Shown in pieces: positions 34,205 through 43,912 of a stretch of 64,000 nucleotides of DNA (its first letter is position 1; each line of letters starts with the position of its first letter). Origin of the DNA: Candidatus Pelagisphaera phototrophica (GTDB lineage: Bacteria > Verrucomicrobiota > Verrucomicrobiia > Opitutales > Opitutaceae); the NCBI RefSeq assembly GCF_014529625.1, contig NZ_CP076039.1:1364001-1428000 (forward strand). The letters run 5' to 3'. A program made the translations under genes and the position numbers. The notes under the pieces were generated by a model. The model was given only the letters and a program-made list of their open reading frames with translations, did no database searches and was not told the DNA's origin.

Positions 34205-35041
34205 ATGAAAATATTACGTATCACAAAACTATCGTGCATAACTGCTTTACTAAGTTTTTTCACTGCTCTTTCAGTCGCTAATGCAGCCGAAAAGATAGTA
34301 ATCAAAGGGTCTGATACTTTGGGGGCAAAAATGGTTCCCCAACTGGCCGAGGAATTTAAGGCGATCAAAGCTAAACAAGGAATCGACGTAACCTTTGAAA
34401 TTGCGGCTGAAGGCTCATCGACGGGTATCGCTGCAGTGATCGACAAAACGGCAGACTTGGGAATGTCTAGCCGAGACGCCAAAGGGACCGAGATATCCAA
34501 AGGACTTCTGGCTGGAATCAAAATGGAACCCATCACTGTGGCCAAGGACGGAATCGCGATCATCGTTCAAGACAATAATCCGATGGACGAGATCAGCCCT
34601 AGAGAAGTGGAGAAGATATTCACAGGCGATGTGGAAAACTGGTCAGCGATAAACGGGAAGTCCGGGTCGATTTCCATATATACCCGCAATACCTCTTCGG
34701 GAACCTATGCGGTGTTTCAGGATATGGCCCTTCGGAAGCGTGACTACGCATCTTCCTCACAAAAGATGGCGGGTAACGAGCAAATCGCATCAGAAGTGGC
34801 GAAAAATACGAATGGTATTGGCTATGTAGGTCTGGCTTATATCGGAACACCCGGAATGAAGCCCCTTCCGGTGGATGGCATTTCGCCTGACAATCCAGAC
34901 TACTCGTTTGCACGCCCTCTGTACTATTTTTACGACGCGAAGTCTGAAATGAGACCGATTGTGAAAGAATTCGTGGATTTCTGTTTAAGTCCTAAGGGAC
35001 AGGAGATTGTTCAGTCGGTGCACTTCATCTCCATCCTCTGA
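34205..35041 (+). CDS. pstS: Phosphate ABC transporter substrate-binding protein PstS
   Basis: A 278-residue periplasmic phosphate-binding protein with a signal peptide ([16 protein letters not shown]). Phosphate-ligand loops are visible as [33 protein letters not shown] and [11 protein letters not shown]; the last is the characteristic 'R..sSGT...F' helix cap. The late [16 protein letters not shown] is also typical. It is first in pstSCAB-phoU and is preceded by a Pho box, so it should rise under phosphate starvation. Length is at the short end for the family and matches PstS forms related to PtsS-like proteins in marine bacteria. Confidence 0.94.
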   Translation: MKILRITKLSCITALLSFFTALSVANAAEKIVIKGSDTLGAKMVPQLAEEFKAIKAKQGIDVTFEIAAEGSSTGIAAVIDKTADLGMSSRDAKGTEISKGLLAGIKMEPITVAKDGIAIIVQDNNPMDEISPREVEKIFTGDVENWSAINGKSGSISIYTRNTSSGTYAVFQDMALRKRDYASSSQKMAGNEQIASEVAKNTNGIGYVGLAYIGTPGMKPLPVDGISPDNPDYSFARPLYYFYDAKSEMRPIVKEFVDFCLSPKGQEIVQSVHFISIL

Positions 35042-35104
35042 GGTTGTCACTGCAATCTAGTTACGTTTTGAAAGATACCGGATGGACGCAAAACCACAAA
35101 CGCA

Positions 35105-36697
35105 ATGAGCGTTCAAGATCCCGATAGTCGATACGATTTAGGTAGCCGTCAAAGGTCATTTCTTGGCCTTAACAAAGAGTCCGCCTTGAAGGGGCTATTT
35201 GGTGGAAATGCGTTCGTGTCGATCTTGGTTCTGGGCTTGATTACGTTTTTCCTATTCAAGGAAGGGGCTGGCTTTTTTGGCCAGTACCGGGAGGATCTCA
35301 CAACCTATCGCAGTTCCGGTCTCGAATATGTCGAGTTGATGCGGGAAGAGCAGGACGCACTTTCCGCGCTTAATCGTTATTTGAATTCCATTCGAACGCT
35401 GCAGAGCGAGCAGCTCTCCGCAAGCGGTCTCGAATTTAGGGACGTCAAAGCGATCCTTCGGAAAGACGAAGACTTTTTCAATGATTTCGAGGATCTCGCG
35501 TATCCGTTGCGAGAGCACATTCTCGAGGCGAACGAAATCGTTGCGACGGCTCGGGATAGTTACAATGAGATGCTCGATCTGCAAGAACATCAGCAGAACC
35601 TCTTGAAAGCAGGAAGGGAGGACGAGGCACAGAACTTGACAATTCCAGAGGTCGATTTGGAGATGATGTTTAGCCTAGTCAAAGATACGGAAGCTGAGTT
35701 TCTCGCGATTAATCGCCAGTTGGAGTCGGAAGTTCCGAAATTACTAGATAGAGCTCCAGAATACGACGATTCCGAATTGAGTCTAAAATTGGGCCGTTTC
35801 AAAGAGCTTGCTTCGATGTTCATCTTGGAAATCCCAGACTATGAGTCAAAAGTCGTTTCGTGGAATCGTGCGGAATCTGTTAGTCTGGGAGACGCGTTTA
35901 CGTCCTTTGTTTTCGGAAAGGAGTGGGTCACCAATAGTTCTATTCAAGATTGGTACGGAATTGTACCGCTGTTTTCAGGATCGCTTTTGGTGGCTCTCAT
36001 TGCGATGTGCTTTGCGATTCCACTTGGCGTGGGAGCTGCCGTGTATGTGAACCAAGTTGCTAGTCCCATTGAGCAGAACTTGATAAAACCCTATATAGAG
36101 TTCATTTCCGCGATCCCATCGGTTGTCATCGGATTTTTCGGGATTGCCGTATTTGGAACGCTGCTACGAACCGTTTCCGGTTGGGATTCACTAGGCTGGA
36201 TTGAGTTCTTTCCCCTCAGTGAGCGGCTAACCGGTTTCACAGCGGGCTGCTTGCTCGCTTTGATGGCCATTCCTACGATCTTCACGCTTGCAGAGGACGC
36301 TCTCAACAATGTTCCATTAGCGTTCAGGGAGGCATCGATGGCGATGGGATCGACTAAATTGCAAACGATTGTCCGCATCATCATTCCGACCGCTTTGTCA
36401 GGAATTATATCTGCAACCCTACTCGGTTTTGGTAGAGTAATTGGCGAAACCATGGTGGTACTTTTGTGTGCCGGGAACCGGATCGAGATACCTCAAATAT
36501 CGAAGGGAGTCGGAGTCTTCTTCGAACCGGTTCACACTATGACGGGTATCATTGCTCAGGAGCTGGGTGAAGTCGTTAATGGCAGTCTTCATTACCGAGC
36601 CCTGTTCGTAGTGGGGCTAACCCTATTTTTGATTTCCCTGATGATCAATTACTTCGCTCAGAAGATTGTCACCAAGTTCCAAATTTCACGAGGCTAA
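35105..36697 (+). CDS. pstC: Phosphate ABC transporter permease PstC, with periplasmic insert
   Basis: A 530-residue permease. After a first membrane segment (VSILVLGLITFFLF, about residues 37-50) comes an insert of some 220 residues, mostly helical and probably coiled coil (REEQDALSALNRYLNSIRT, EILDEANEIV-type helices, ALSAL). Then come the five conserved transmembrane helices and the permease loop with EASMAMGSTKLQTIVRIIIP and GFGRVIGETMVVLL. Enterobacterial PstC is about 320 residues, so the insert accounts for the extra length. It forms the channel with PstA. It is co-transcribed with pstA four bases downstream. Confidence 0.93.
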   Translation: MSVQDPDSRYDLGSRQRSFLGLNKESALKGLFGGNAFVSILVLGLITFFLFKEGAGFFGQYREDLTTYRSSGLEYVELMREEQDALSALNRYLNSIRTLQSEQLSASGLEFRDVKAILRKDEDFFNDFEDLAYPLREHILEANEIVATARDSYNEMLDLQEHQQNLLKAGREDEAQNLTIPEVDLEMMFSLVKDTEAEFLAINRQLESEVPKLLDRAPEYDDSELSLKLGRFKELASMFILEIPDYESKVVSWNRAESVSLGDAFTSFVFGKEWVTNSSIQDWYGIVPLFSGSLLVALIAMCFAIPLGVGAAVYVNQVASPIEQNLIKPYIEFISAIPSVVIGFFGIAVFGTLLRTVSGWDSLGWIEFFPLSERLTGFTAGCLLALMAIPTIFTLAEDALNNVPLAFREASMAMGSTKLQTIVRIIIPTALSGIISATLLGFGRVIGETMVVLLCAGNRIEIPQISKGVGVFFEPVHTMTGIIAQELGEVVNGSLHYRALFVVGLTLFLISLMINYFAQKIVTKFQISRG

Positions 36698-36700
36698 TCG

Positions 36701-37768
36701 ATGAACATGACCACGGTAGCAGCCAGTTCAAGTAAGTCGATGGAGCAAGCGCTCTTTGGAAAGCCGACTAAGGCGAAGTCAATCGAGCGAGTTGTTTTTT
36801 GGATGTTTCGCTTGGCGACTTATTTCGTATTGCTTTGTGCCGCGGTGATCTTCGTAGACATATTTTACAAAGGAGGAAAAACCTTGTTCGAAAGTGAATT
36901 CCCGTTTGTGAACCTAGAGTTCCTTTCCGAGTCGCCGCAGACGCTCCACGTATTCGAATATGATGGACAGCAGTACGAATTAAGCGATACGAAGTTTCGA
37001 GAGTTTAAAGAGACGATTGACGAGACGATTGTAACGGAAACCTACGCTTATTCTGGCGGAGGAATTTGGCCGTGTATCGTGGGTACGCTTCTGCTTGTTC
37101 TGGGGGCGATGCTAATCGCACTTACGCTCGGAGTATTGAGCGCCATCTTTCTAAGTGAGTATTCCCGTCCTGGAAAAATATTGAATTCGGTCAGGCTCTC
37201 TATCCTTAATTTGGCAGGAGTGCCGTCGATCGTGTTTGGGATTTTCGGTATGGGCATGTTCGTGTTGGCGTTTGGGTGGAACGTTTCACTCATTGCAGGT
37301 TGGTTCACGCTGGCTTTGATGGTTCTGCCGATCGTCATATCGGCCAGTGAAGAGTCGATGCGCGCGATCCCCCAAGGACTGCGTGACGCGTCGCTTGCTC
37401 TGGGAGCTACAAAGTGGACAACAATCCGAACCAATGTCCTCCCTTATGCGATGCCAGGGATATTGACCTCCTCTATTATCGGTGTTGCTCGGGTCGCGGG
37501 AGAAACCGCGCCGATCATGTTCACGGCGGCTTACGCATTAAGAGACCAGTTGCCGTGGCAAGGCCTCGAACATTGGTACGACTTCTTCTTTCAAGGAGTT
37601 ATGGCGTTGCCCTATCACATTTATGTGGTGAGCGCTAAAATACCCCAAAACGAATTCACTTCGCGGATGCAGTACGGAACGGCGTTCGTGTTTCTATTCA
37701 TCGTGGCCGGTATCGCTTTAGCTTCAATTTTGATGAGAATCCGCATGCGGAAAAAATATCGCTGGTAA
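36701..37768 (+). CDS. pstA: Phosphate ABC transporter permease PstA
   Basis: A 355-residue permease with a first membrane helix near 38-52 ([17 protein letters not shown]), a periplasmic stretch of about 60 residues ([18 protein letters not shown] and on), then the conserved core [20 protein letters not shown]. The ATPase-contact loop reads [21 protein letters not shown] and is followed by [17 protein letters not shown]. It partners PstC across the inner membrane. It starts three bases after the pstC stop and is followed after eight bases by pstB. Confidence 0.94.
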   Translation: MNMTTVAASSSKSMEQALFGKPTKAKSIERVVFWMFRLATYFVLLCAAVIFVDIFYKGGKTLFESEFPFVNLEFLSESPQTLHVFEYDGQQYELSDTKFREFKETIDETIVTETYAYSGGGIWPCIVGTLLLVLGAMLIALTLGVLSAIFLSEYSRPGKILNSVRLSILNLAGVPSIVFGIFGMGMFVLAFGWNVSLIAGWFTLALMVLPIVISASEESMRAIPQGLRDASLALGATKWTTIRTNVLPYAMPGILTSSIIGVARVAGETAPIMFTAAYALRDQLPWQGLEHWYDFFFQGVMALPYHIYVVSAKIPQNEFTSRMQYGTAFVFLFIVAGIALASILMRIRMRKKYRW

Positions 37769-37776
37769 TACCCGTA

Positions 37777-38604
37777 ATGGAAGATAGACTCGAAAAAAAG
37801 ACAAGAATGGACGCGACGAATGTGGAATCCCCCCCTGACGAGAAAAACCGGTCTCTCATCAAAATTTCCGACTTCGACTTCTTCTACGGAGACAAGCAAG
37901 CGTTGTTCAATATCAATATGGACATTGCTGAGAAGGAGGTGACCGCATTCATCGGACCTTCGGGCTGTGGAAAGAGCACGCTTTTGCGCTGTATCAACCG
38001 AATGAACGATTTGATCGAGATCGCCCGAATCGGCAGGGGGGATGTTCGGGTGAACGGAGTGGATATCTATGACCCCCGCGTAGATGCCACTGTATTGCGT
38101 AAGCGAGTGGGCATGGTTTTCCAGAAGTCGAACCCCTTTCCCAAGAGTATTTACGAAAACGTTGTTTACGGATTGAGGATTCAGGGGATCAGCAAGAAAT
38201 CCGTTTTGGATGACGCTGTAGAGAAGTGTCTGAAAGGGGCCGCTCTTTGGGAAGAAGTGAGTGATCGTTTGGATACGAGTGGCTTGAGCCTATCGGGTGG
38301 TCAGCAACAGCGCCTGTGTATTGCTCGTGCCCTTGCGGTGGAGCCCGACATTCTTCTAATGGACGAGCCTTGTTCTGCGTTGGATCCAGTGGCTACGGCG
38401 AAAGTGGAAGAACTCATTCATAGTCTAAAAAACGATTACACGATTGTAATAGTCACGCACAATATGCAGCAAGCGGCGCGAGTATCGGACAGGACGGCGT
38501 TCTTTTATTTGGGTAAGCTGATAGAGATGAATGGAACGGATCAAATGTTTATGAGCCCGAATAACGAGCAAACCGAAGCCTACATTTCCGGAAGATTCGG
38601 CTAA
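37777..38604 (+). CDS. pstB: Phosphate ABC transporter ATPase PstB
   Basis: A 275-residue ATPase with Walker [10 protein letters not shown], a Q-loop in [16 protein letters not shown], signature [16 protein letters not shown] and Walker [14 protein letters not shown]. The [20 protein letters not shown] segment is specific to PstB. It powers phosphate import through PstCA. An N-terminal extension of about 25 polar residues precedes the usual start, so ATG 37807 is an alternative. It is in operon with pstA and phoU. Confidence 0.96.
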   Translation: MEDRLEKKTRMDATNVESPPDEKNRSLIKISDFDFFYGDKQALFNINMDIAEKEVTAFIGPSGCGKSTLLRCINRMNDLIEIARIGRGDVRVNGVDIYDPRVDATVLRKRVGMVFQKSNPFPKSIYENVVYGLRIQGISKKSVLDDAVEKCLKGAALWEEVSDRLDTSGLSLSGGQQQRLCIARALAVEPDILLMDEPCSALDPVATAKVEELIHSLKNDYTIVIVTHNMQQAARVSDRTAFFYLGKLIEMNGTDQMFMSPNNEQTEAYISGRFG

Positions 38605-38638
38605 TAGTATAGGTAGTTAAAGCAAGTAGATTATAAGC

Positions 38639-39316
38639 ATGAAAAGATATTTCCACGAAGAGCTTGAAGACGTTCGATCAAATTTAATGCTGATGGGCGA
38701 AAAGTCGGTTGAGATCACGAATTCCGCCATGAAAGCAATGCTGGAGGGTGATCAAGCACTGGCTGAGAAGATCATCAAATCCGACGAAGTAATAAATGAC
38801 ATTGAGACGCAAATCGATGATGAGGTCGAAAGATATATTAGCCTAAGGGGACCGGTAGCTAGAGATCTTAGACTTTTGTTTGTAGCGGTCAAAGCGAGTC
38901 ACGATTTGGAAAGGGTTGGGGACGAGGCATCAAGCGTTGCGAAAAGAACGATTAAAATCCTGACCGAAGGCCCCATTGGGCCTAGCTTGGGTCAGGTTCC
39001 CAAAATGGGTGAGCTCGCGGTTAGCATGTTGAAAGAGGCTTTACAGAGTTTTATCCAGGAGGACGAGAATATCGCTTACTCCATTATCAATCGGGACAAA
39101 GAAGTTGACTCACTGAATCGGGAAAATTTTAGCCAGTTTGTAGAGCTGATGAAGCAGGATCCGTCAACTGTCGCGACTTTTACAGAGATGGTCTTTGTTT
39201 CCAAGTCATTCGAGCGGATTGCAGACCATGCCAAGAATATCGCGGAAGAAGTCTATTATCTCCTGACTTCTCAGTCACTCAAAGAAGTGATCCGAGCGGA
39301 AAAGCAGGGTCAATAG
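38639..39316 (+). CDS. phoU: Phosphate signalling protein PhoU
   Basis: A 225-residue protein formed by two three-helix bundles, each with the metal-binding pattern E/DxxxD. The first has ISLRGPVARDLRLLFVAVKA and HDLERVGDEASSVAKRTIKI. The second has SFERIADHAKNIAEEVYYLL. PhoU links transporter state to the PhoR/PhoB two-component pair and restrains the Pho regulon when phosphate is plentiful. It is last in the operon. The PhoB/PhoR genes are not in the window. A weak GC-rich inverted repeat follows at about 39337-39385. Confidence 0.95.
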   Translation: MKRYFHEELEDVRSNLMLMGEKSVEITNSAMKAMLEGDQALAEKIIKSDEVINDIETQIDDEVERYISLRGPVARDLRLLFVAVKASHDLERVGDEASSVAKRTIKILTEGPIGPSLGQVPKMGELAVSMLKEALQSFIQEDENIAYSIINRDKEVDSLNRENFSQFVELMKQDPSTVATFTEMVFVSKSFERIADHAKNIAEEVYYLLTSQSLKEVIRAEKQGQ

Positions 39317-39496
39317 GGTTATCGTGTATTCTGACATCCTCCCGGGTCTGGGTTTGATTGGGTGATGCCCGGCAAATTGAGGATGCGATAGATTTTCGGA
39401 ACTTGGCTGCTCTCAGTTCTGTCTTGCTAGGATTCCCTGTGACCGTTCGAATGCCGCGATTAGTGAGCTAACTTTTTAGGGTCATTAGAATAAAGC

Positions 39497-41770
39497 ATGG
39501 CAAAATATCCCAAAATAATGAAAAAGGGCATGGGTGTAGTCATCCTGTTTTTGGGCGGCTCTTTAAATGCGCAAGATGCAGAGACGCGAATCGACCTGAA
39601 GCGGAAGGCCCTGGACGAAACGGTTTGGGTGAACGAAGTCCGAGCAGAGCGTTATGGGGATACCATTGCGAAGTTCTGGGATGAGATTCGCGAGGCAGAA
39701 AACCCGCTCGACGTTTTCCGAACTTTTTCTTTAGGGGCCATCGAAACGCCACAATGGACGCTAAACCGTCGATTGCCCGAAAAGATTTTTGAGTTTATCC
39801 ACCGAGCTCCATCGTCGGGGATAAAGTATCTCAAAAGTTACCAGTTCGAAACGATGCTCAATCAGTTCGAGAAAGAGGGATATAGCGTCGATCAGGTGGA
39901 CTTTAGGCATTCGGGGTTTGAAGTTAACCCGGATGGTGTGGGGATCTCGAGGGTTGAGTTCGAAATGAATGTGAGCGGTCCGACCCACACGCTTTACCGG
40001 AGGTCGTTTCAAGGCACGGCGAGGATCGTTTGGAGTGAGGAGCTCGGAGAGGACGACCTCTACTACCCTCAGTCGATCTCGTTTGAGAACTTTCGGCAGT
40101 ATAGACGAACAGGTAAGTCTGGGTTTGAGTCTTCGGACTGGCTGGACGGAGAGGACTCGGGGTCTGCGTACAGCGTCATTCTAGTAGAGGATTTTGATCT
40201 CGATGGTCGGCCGGATATTCTTTTTCCCAGAGCGAACATGCTCTATCGAAACGTGGGTGACTTTCGCTTCGACCCCCGTCCATTTGTAAAGAACCAGGTT
40301 CCTGCGGCAATTGACGCGGCACTGCTGATCGATGTCGATCTGGATGGTGAACGCGAGTACATTGTAACGACCCGTGGACTGGGAGTGCTTCTCTTCGAGC
40401 CTAATCGAAAGTCTGGGCAATTCGATCAGAAGCCGAAAACTTTAGTTAAGCCCAAAAGGCTCTTCAGCGGGTCTTCTATGACGGCTGGAGATTTGAATGA
40501 GGATGGATTCCCGGACTTGTTCATAGGACAGAATGTTGAGGCTTACGTGCGAGGATTGCTGCCAGAGCCCATCTTCGATTCCAATGACAGTTTGCCTTCC
40601 TTTTTGTTGATCAATCAGGGAGGTGGAAAATTTCGAGAAGTGACAGACAAGTCAGGCGTATCCGAAAAATCGAAACGCAGGATCCGAGCGAGCTCAATTG
40701 TGGACTTGAATCTAGATGGTCGAATGGACCTAGTGATGACGAGTAATTTTGCTGGAGTGGATGTTTTTGCCGGGAGCGACGTCTCGCTTCTTGAAGATCG
40801 TACCTCGGAATGGCTTGAAGAGCCGGAACTCTTTGGCTCAAGTCATGTGATTGCGGATTTTAACCGCGATGGGAAATTGGATCTGTTTGCAGCGGCTTCG
40901 AGCTCCGAGGTGGGTCGCAGAATGAGCAAAGCAGGATCCCACAGAGAGGGATTCGAAGGCATTGAAGCAAAGCGTGCGGTCATTTCGAAAGGGAGTCGTT
41001 TATGGCTTGGCAAGAACGGAGGCGGGTTCTTGCTGTTTGAGGATGAGGATGTCTTCACGCGTGCAGGATCGGTTTGGGGAAGTACGGACATTGATTTCAA
41101 TAACGATGGATATCCAGATTTGTATTTGAACAATGGTTATATAAGCAAAACGACCTCTAAGAATTACGACGAAATTTTCTGGAGACATGACGTTTATGAC
41201 AGCAAAGTCGAAGACAAAAAAGAGCTGTCTCTATTTCTTCTCCTCGAGGGTCCTGGAAGCTATTTGTCAAAAGATGAAATGAGCTGGTCACCATTTCAGA
41301 AAAACCGTCTTGCAGCAAATTTTGGAGAAGAGGGTTTCGTAGATATCGCTTATCTCATGGGTCTGTCTTCAGAAAGGGATGGTAAGGCGACAATTTCTGA
41401 AGATTTTAATATGGACGGTAAACCTGATTTACTAGTGGTGGAGTCCGACTCGGTCGAAAGCCAGATTTTCCTGAGGTTTTTGGAGAATAAGATGCTGCAG
41501 ACAGGGAACTGGGTAGGGGTTCAACTGCGCCCTGCGAAGAAGCGCTCTACAGTGGGAGCGACAGTCCGGATAATTGGGAATGACTTTACAGCGGTTAAGG
41601 CAAAAGTATTTGGACAGTCGCGAAATGCTCAAACCTCATCCACGTTGCATTTTGGCATCGGAGAGGCGGATGCGATAGAAGCGATTGAAGTGCAGTGGTC
41701 AGACGGCGAGAAGACTAGGATGGAATCGCCCGCGATCAACCAGTACCACGTCGTGGTTCCTGGCAGTTAA
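39497..41770 (+). CDS. Secreted FG-GAP/VCBS repeat protein with UnbV/ASPIC domain
   Basis: A 757-residue exported protein whose signal segment (MGVVILFLGGSLNAQ) fits a start at ATG 39497 or a later Met. Many calcium-loop motifs of the integrin FG-GAP type are present: EDFDLDGRPDILFPRAN, DVDLDGERE, DLNEDGFPDLFIGQN, DLNLDGRMDLVMTSNF, DFNRDGKLDLFAAAS, DFNNDGYPDLYLNNG and DFNMDGKPDLLVVES. The end, STLHFGIGEADAIEAIEVQW, is the UnbV/ASPIC domain. These form beta-propellers in the envelope or outside the cell and are very common in Planctomycetes and Verrucomicrobia, function mostly unknown. The first 170 residues are helical and not recognised. Confidence 0.88.
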   Translation: MAKYPKIMKKGMGVVILFLGGSLNAQDAETRIDLKRKALDETVWVNEVRAERYGDTIAKFWDEIREAENPLDVFRTFSLGAIETPQWTLNRRLPEKIFEFIHRAPSSGIKYLKSYQFETMLNQFEKEGYSVDQVDFRHSGFEVNPDGVGISRVEFEMNVSGPTHTLYRRSFQGTARIVWSEELGEDDLYYPQSISFENFRQYRRTGKSGFESSDWLDGEDSGSAYSVILVEDFDLDGRPDILFPRANMLYRNVGDFRFDPRPFVKNQVPAAIDAALLIDVDLDGEREYIVTTRGLGVLLFEPNRKSGQFDQKPKTLVKPKRLFSGSSMTAGDLNEDGFPDLFIGQNVEAYVRGLLPEPIFDSNDSLPSFLLINQGGGKFREVTDKSGVSEKSKRRIRASSIVDLNLDGRMDLVMTSNFAGVDVFAGSDVSLLEDRTSEWLEEPELFGSSHVIADFNRDGKLDLFAAASSSEVGRRMSKAGSHREGFEGIEAKRAVISKGSRLWLGKNGGGFLLFEDEDVFTRAGSVWGSTDIDFNNDGYPDLYLNNGYISKTTSKNYDEIFWRHDVYDSKVEDKKELSLFLLLEGPGSYLSKDEMSWSPFQKNRLAANFGEEGFVDIAYLMGLSSERDGKATISEDFNMDGKPDLLVVESDSVESQIFLRFLENKMLQTGNWVGVQLRPAKKRSTVGATVRIIGNDFTAVKAKVFGQSRNAQTSSTLHFGIGEADAIEAIEVQWSDGEKTRMESPAINQYHVVVPGS

Positions 41771-41791
41771 AATTTGATTTTGCCAGGAACC
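41755..41791 (+). terminator. Hairpin at the end of the FG-GAP gene
   Basis: A perfect 11-base stem, GGTTCCTGGCA (41755-41765) and TGCCAGGAACC (41781-41791), with a 15-base AT-rich loop. It includes the stop codon and is followed by AGACTGTTTTA. This is a likely terminator, although the T-run is weak. Confidence 0.6.
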
Positions 41792-41834
41792 AGACTGTTT
41801 TAATGTTCAACCGGTCAGGGTTGTCCTTGAACTT

Positions 41835-42650
41835 CTACCAAGAGTATTGCCATCCCAATATGGTTGTGAGCTTCGTCTCCAATTGGAGCCCGTTGAGGTC
41901 CTGAAAGATTGGCGACACGACTTCCAAGGCAATTCGGTTACCTGCAGCGGATCCTTTATTGAAGAAATAATTCAACCCGATTGCGGCGTCGACGTGCTGC
42001 CCGCCATAATTTTCAGAAAAGGCTGCCGTTACCGTTCTGCGAGAGGGAGCGAATGAAGGATTGAATGAGAGATCGGACTGGGGTCCGCTCATTTTTTCGA
42101 AATACTTATAAGCGATTCTTCCCGAAATGCTCAGTTGATCCATAAGCTTCGACGCGATCCAGCCCGAAGTTTCGAGGGAGTTGCCCAGTCGGTAGTCCTG
42201 GTGATTTGTGTTTAGGCGGATGTCTGCTTTGACTTGAGCACCATAGGACCATGACTCTTTTTGACTGATGTAGGTGATCGACGAATTGAATTCCATGCTA
42301 CCGCTTCCCATTTGCATCGGCGCAGGAAGCTGACGCTGAACGCGTCCACCGGGTCCCGGTACCAAATCGGTTTCCGCGATCGAACCGCTCGGAAGGCTGA
42401 AACCGAGACCGAAGTGGGCCTTGTCTCCAGTGGATTTATAGAATGGGAATAGAGTGCCCATTTTTAGGTCGCCCCAACCACTGCTTCTGGTGGTGAAGGC
42501 GCTAGAGCCGTCGTTTAGTGAAATTAGCGGTGCCGCCATCCCAAAGATTTCGTGGTCCATGCTAGAGTCTAGGTAGGGTAGCATGGCAAATAGAGTCATC
42601 TTGTCAGAGGGGGCGTACATAACACCCAGCATCGTCATATCCATGGTCAC
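41835..42650 (-). CDS. Outer-membrane beta-barrel transporter-like protein, N-terminus lost
   Basis: The 271-residue frame begins MTMDMTMLGVMYAPSDKMTL and AMLPYLDSSMDH, matching the middle of a family of Met-rich beta-barrel proteins (Phenol MetA or 'transporter' type, often near copper genes). Strand-like repeats and a final WQYSW follow. The family N-terminus should precede this. Upstream the frame reads DVFNANYTVTPTR and then meets TGA. Conserved-looking GDGSHRV (near 42715) lies in another frame. A frameshift around 42690 therefore seems to have cut the gene, and the expected signal peptide was not found. It may be a pseudogene. Confidence 0.55.
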   Translation of the reverse strand: MTMDMTMLGVMYAPSDKMTLFAMLPYLDSSMDHEIFGMAAPLISLNDGSSAFTTRSSGWGDLKMGTLFPFYKSTGDKAHFGLGFSLPSGSIAETDLVPGPGGRVQRQLPAPMQMGSGSMEFNSSITYISQKESWSYGAQVKADIRLNTNHQDYRLGNSLETSGWIASKLMDQLSISGRIAYKYFEKMSGPQSDLSFNPSFAPSRRTVTAAFSENYGGQHVDAAIGLNYFFNKGSAAGNRIALEVVSPIFQDLNGLQLETKLTTILGWQYSW

Positions 42651-42859
42651 ACGAGTGGGCGTGACGGTGTAGTTTGCGTTGAATACATCCTGCGAAGCTC
42701 ATCGAAGGGGAAAACCCGATGCGAACCATCACCTAGTCCTTGGGCTTGCCAAGAAGGCTCGCTATCTGGGTCGATAGATTCTTGAGGATAGATTCGCTTT
42801 TTGATGGGGCTAGCGAACCGTTCGTTTCAATTTTTTAAATAGGGCATTGGAAATTGAGC

Positions 42860-43582
42860 TTATCGAGCTTTTCCCGTCACCTTAAATCCCGTTATGGAAC
42901 GGTTCGGATTTTGAAGAGACCCGGTAAAATGTAACTGAAACTGGCCAGCTTTCTTTCCGCTTTCGGGATCGTGGAAATTGAACTCGTACTCGCATCGGGC
43001 CCCTGAGTGGGATTGCGGTTTTGCTATTCTGCTCGGTCTTCCCATGACATCGAAAATTTCGTTGAGCGAAGGGAGGGAAGCGGTGAGCACGGAGGTTTTG
43101 TCCAGCTCAATGCTCATGGATCGTCTCAATTTGTTGATTTTGGCTTCTCCGATATTCTTGAACATCGACAGAATAGGGTCTGAGCCGATCAGCTCAACAA
43201 ACGTTTCGTCGATCTCCATGTGCGTCAACAGGCGATCTTTGAAGCGTGTTTTGAACGCCATTGAAAAGGGCTGGTCTTCGGGGGAGCCTAGCTTTTTATT
43301 AAAGGTCCATGTCCAGACCTCTTCGCGGTGACCCTGGTGGAGTTTCTCGATATCTTCAGGACTCGCGCCGCTTAGGAAAACGAAGTCGGCGTCCCTGACG
43401 ATTGGATCACGAAATCCGAAAACGAGTTTCTGGGAGGATTGGACCGTTACGTTTTGGTCGAAATTCTTTAGCTGGTTCTTGAAATAAAGAAGCCGGAGAT
43501 AGACACACCCGGACAGCGTAAGCGATAAGGTTATCAGGCAAATCGCAGTGAGCAGTCGCTTCGATTGGAATCTCTGGCTCAT
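42860..43582 (-). CDS. Lipoprotein of unknown function
   Basis: A 240-residue lipoprotein with signal ICLITLSLTLSGC; the lipid-attached cysteine is residue 26. The mature protein reads YLRLLYFKNQLKNFDQNVTV followed by a beta-rich part with GFRDPIVRDADFVFLSG, RFKDRLLTHMEIDETFVELI and SIELDKTSVLTASLPSLNEI. No family was recognised. It resembles other Opitutae envelope proteins only in general composition. It lies upstream of the outer-membrane remnant on the same strand with 210 bases between, so the two need not be linked. Confidence 0.65.
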   Translation of the reverse strand: MSQRFQSKRLLTAICLITLSLTLSGCVYLRLLYFKNQLKNFDQNVTVQSSQKLVFGFRDPIVRDADFVFLSGASPEDIEKLHQGHREEVWTWTFNKKLGSPEDQPFSMAFKTRFKDRLLTHMEIDETFVELIGSDPILSMFKNIGEAKINKLRRSMSIELDKTSVLTASLPSLNEIFDVMGRPSRIAKPQSHSGARCEYEFNFHDPESGKKAGQFQLHFTGSLQNPNRSITGFKVTGKAR

Positions 43583-43912
43583 AAAGGTTCGGGCGTTTTA
43601 AAGAATTCGAGAAACTCGAAACAGAAAAAGGTTCAAACTTTGAAAGGGCGAGGACTAAAGGGAATTCGATTGGCCCTCTGCGAGGGTGATTGAATCTACT
43701 AGACCGTGAATGTGCCGGGACTTCGTCTTTCGGTACCCCAGCCTAGTTGTTGTTCGCTGCGTTGTCGCCCTGAATGGGATTCGGTGTTGCCACAGGGAGT
43801 AGGGCAGTTTGAGCGAAGCGATATCAAATCATTTTAACGGAAGTGCTTAGGCTTCCTTAGCTGGACAAATTGGAATCCATCCATTGACTTATTTACGAAA
43901 AAGGCGTCGAAG
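43583..43912. other. 330-base intergenic stretch
   Basis: No gene-like frame or strong hairpin was seen between two divergent genes. TTGACT at about 43885 could be a -35 for the plus-strand gene, but no -10 at the right distance was found. Confidence 0.35.
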
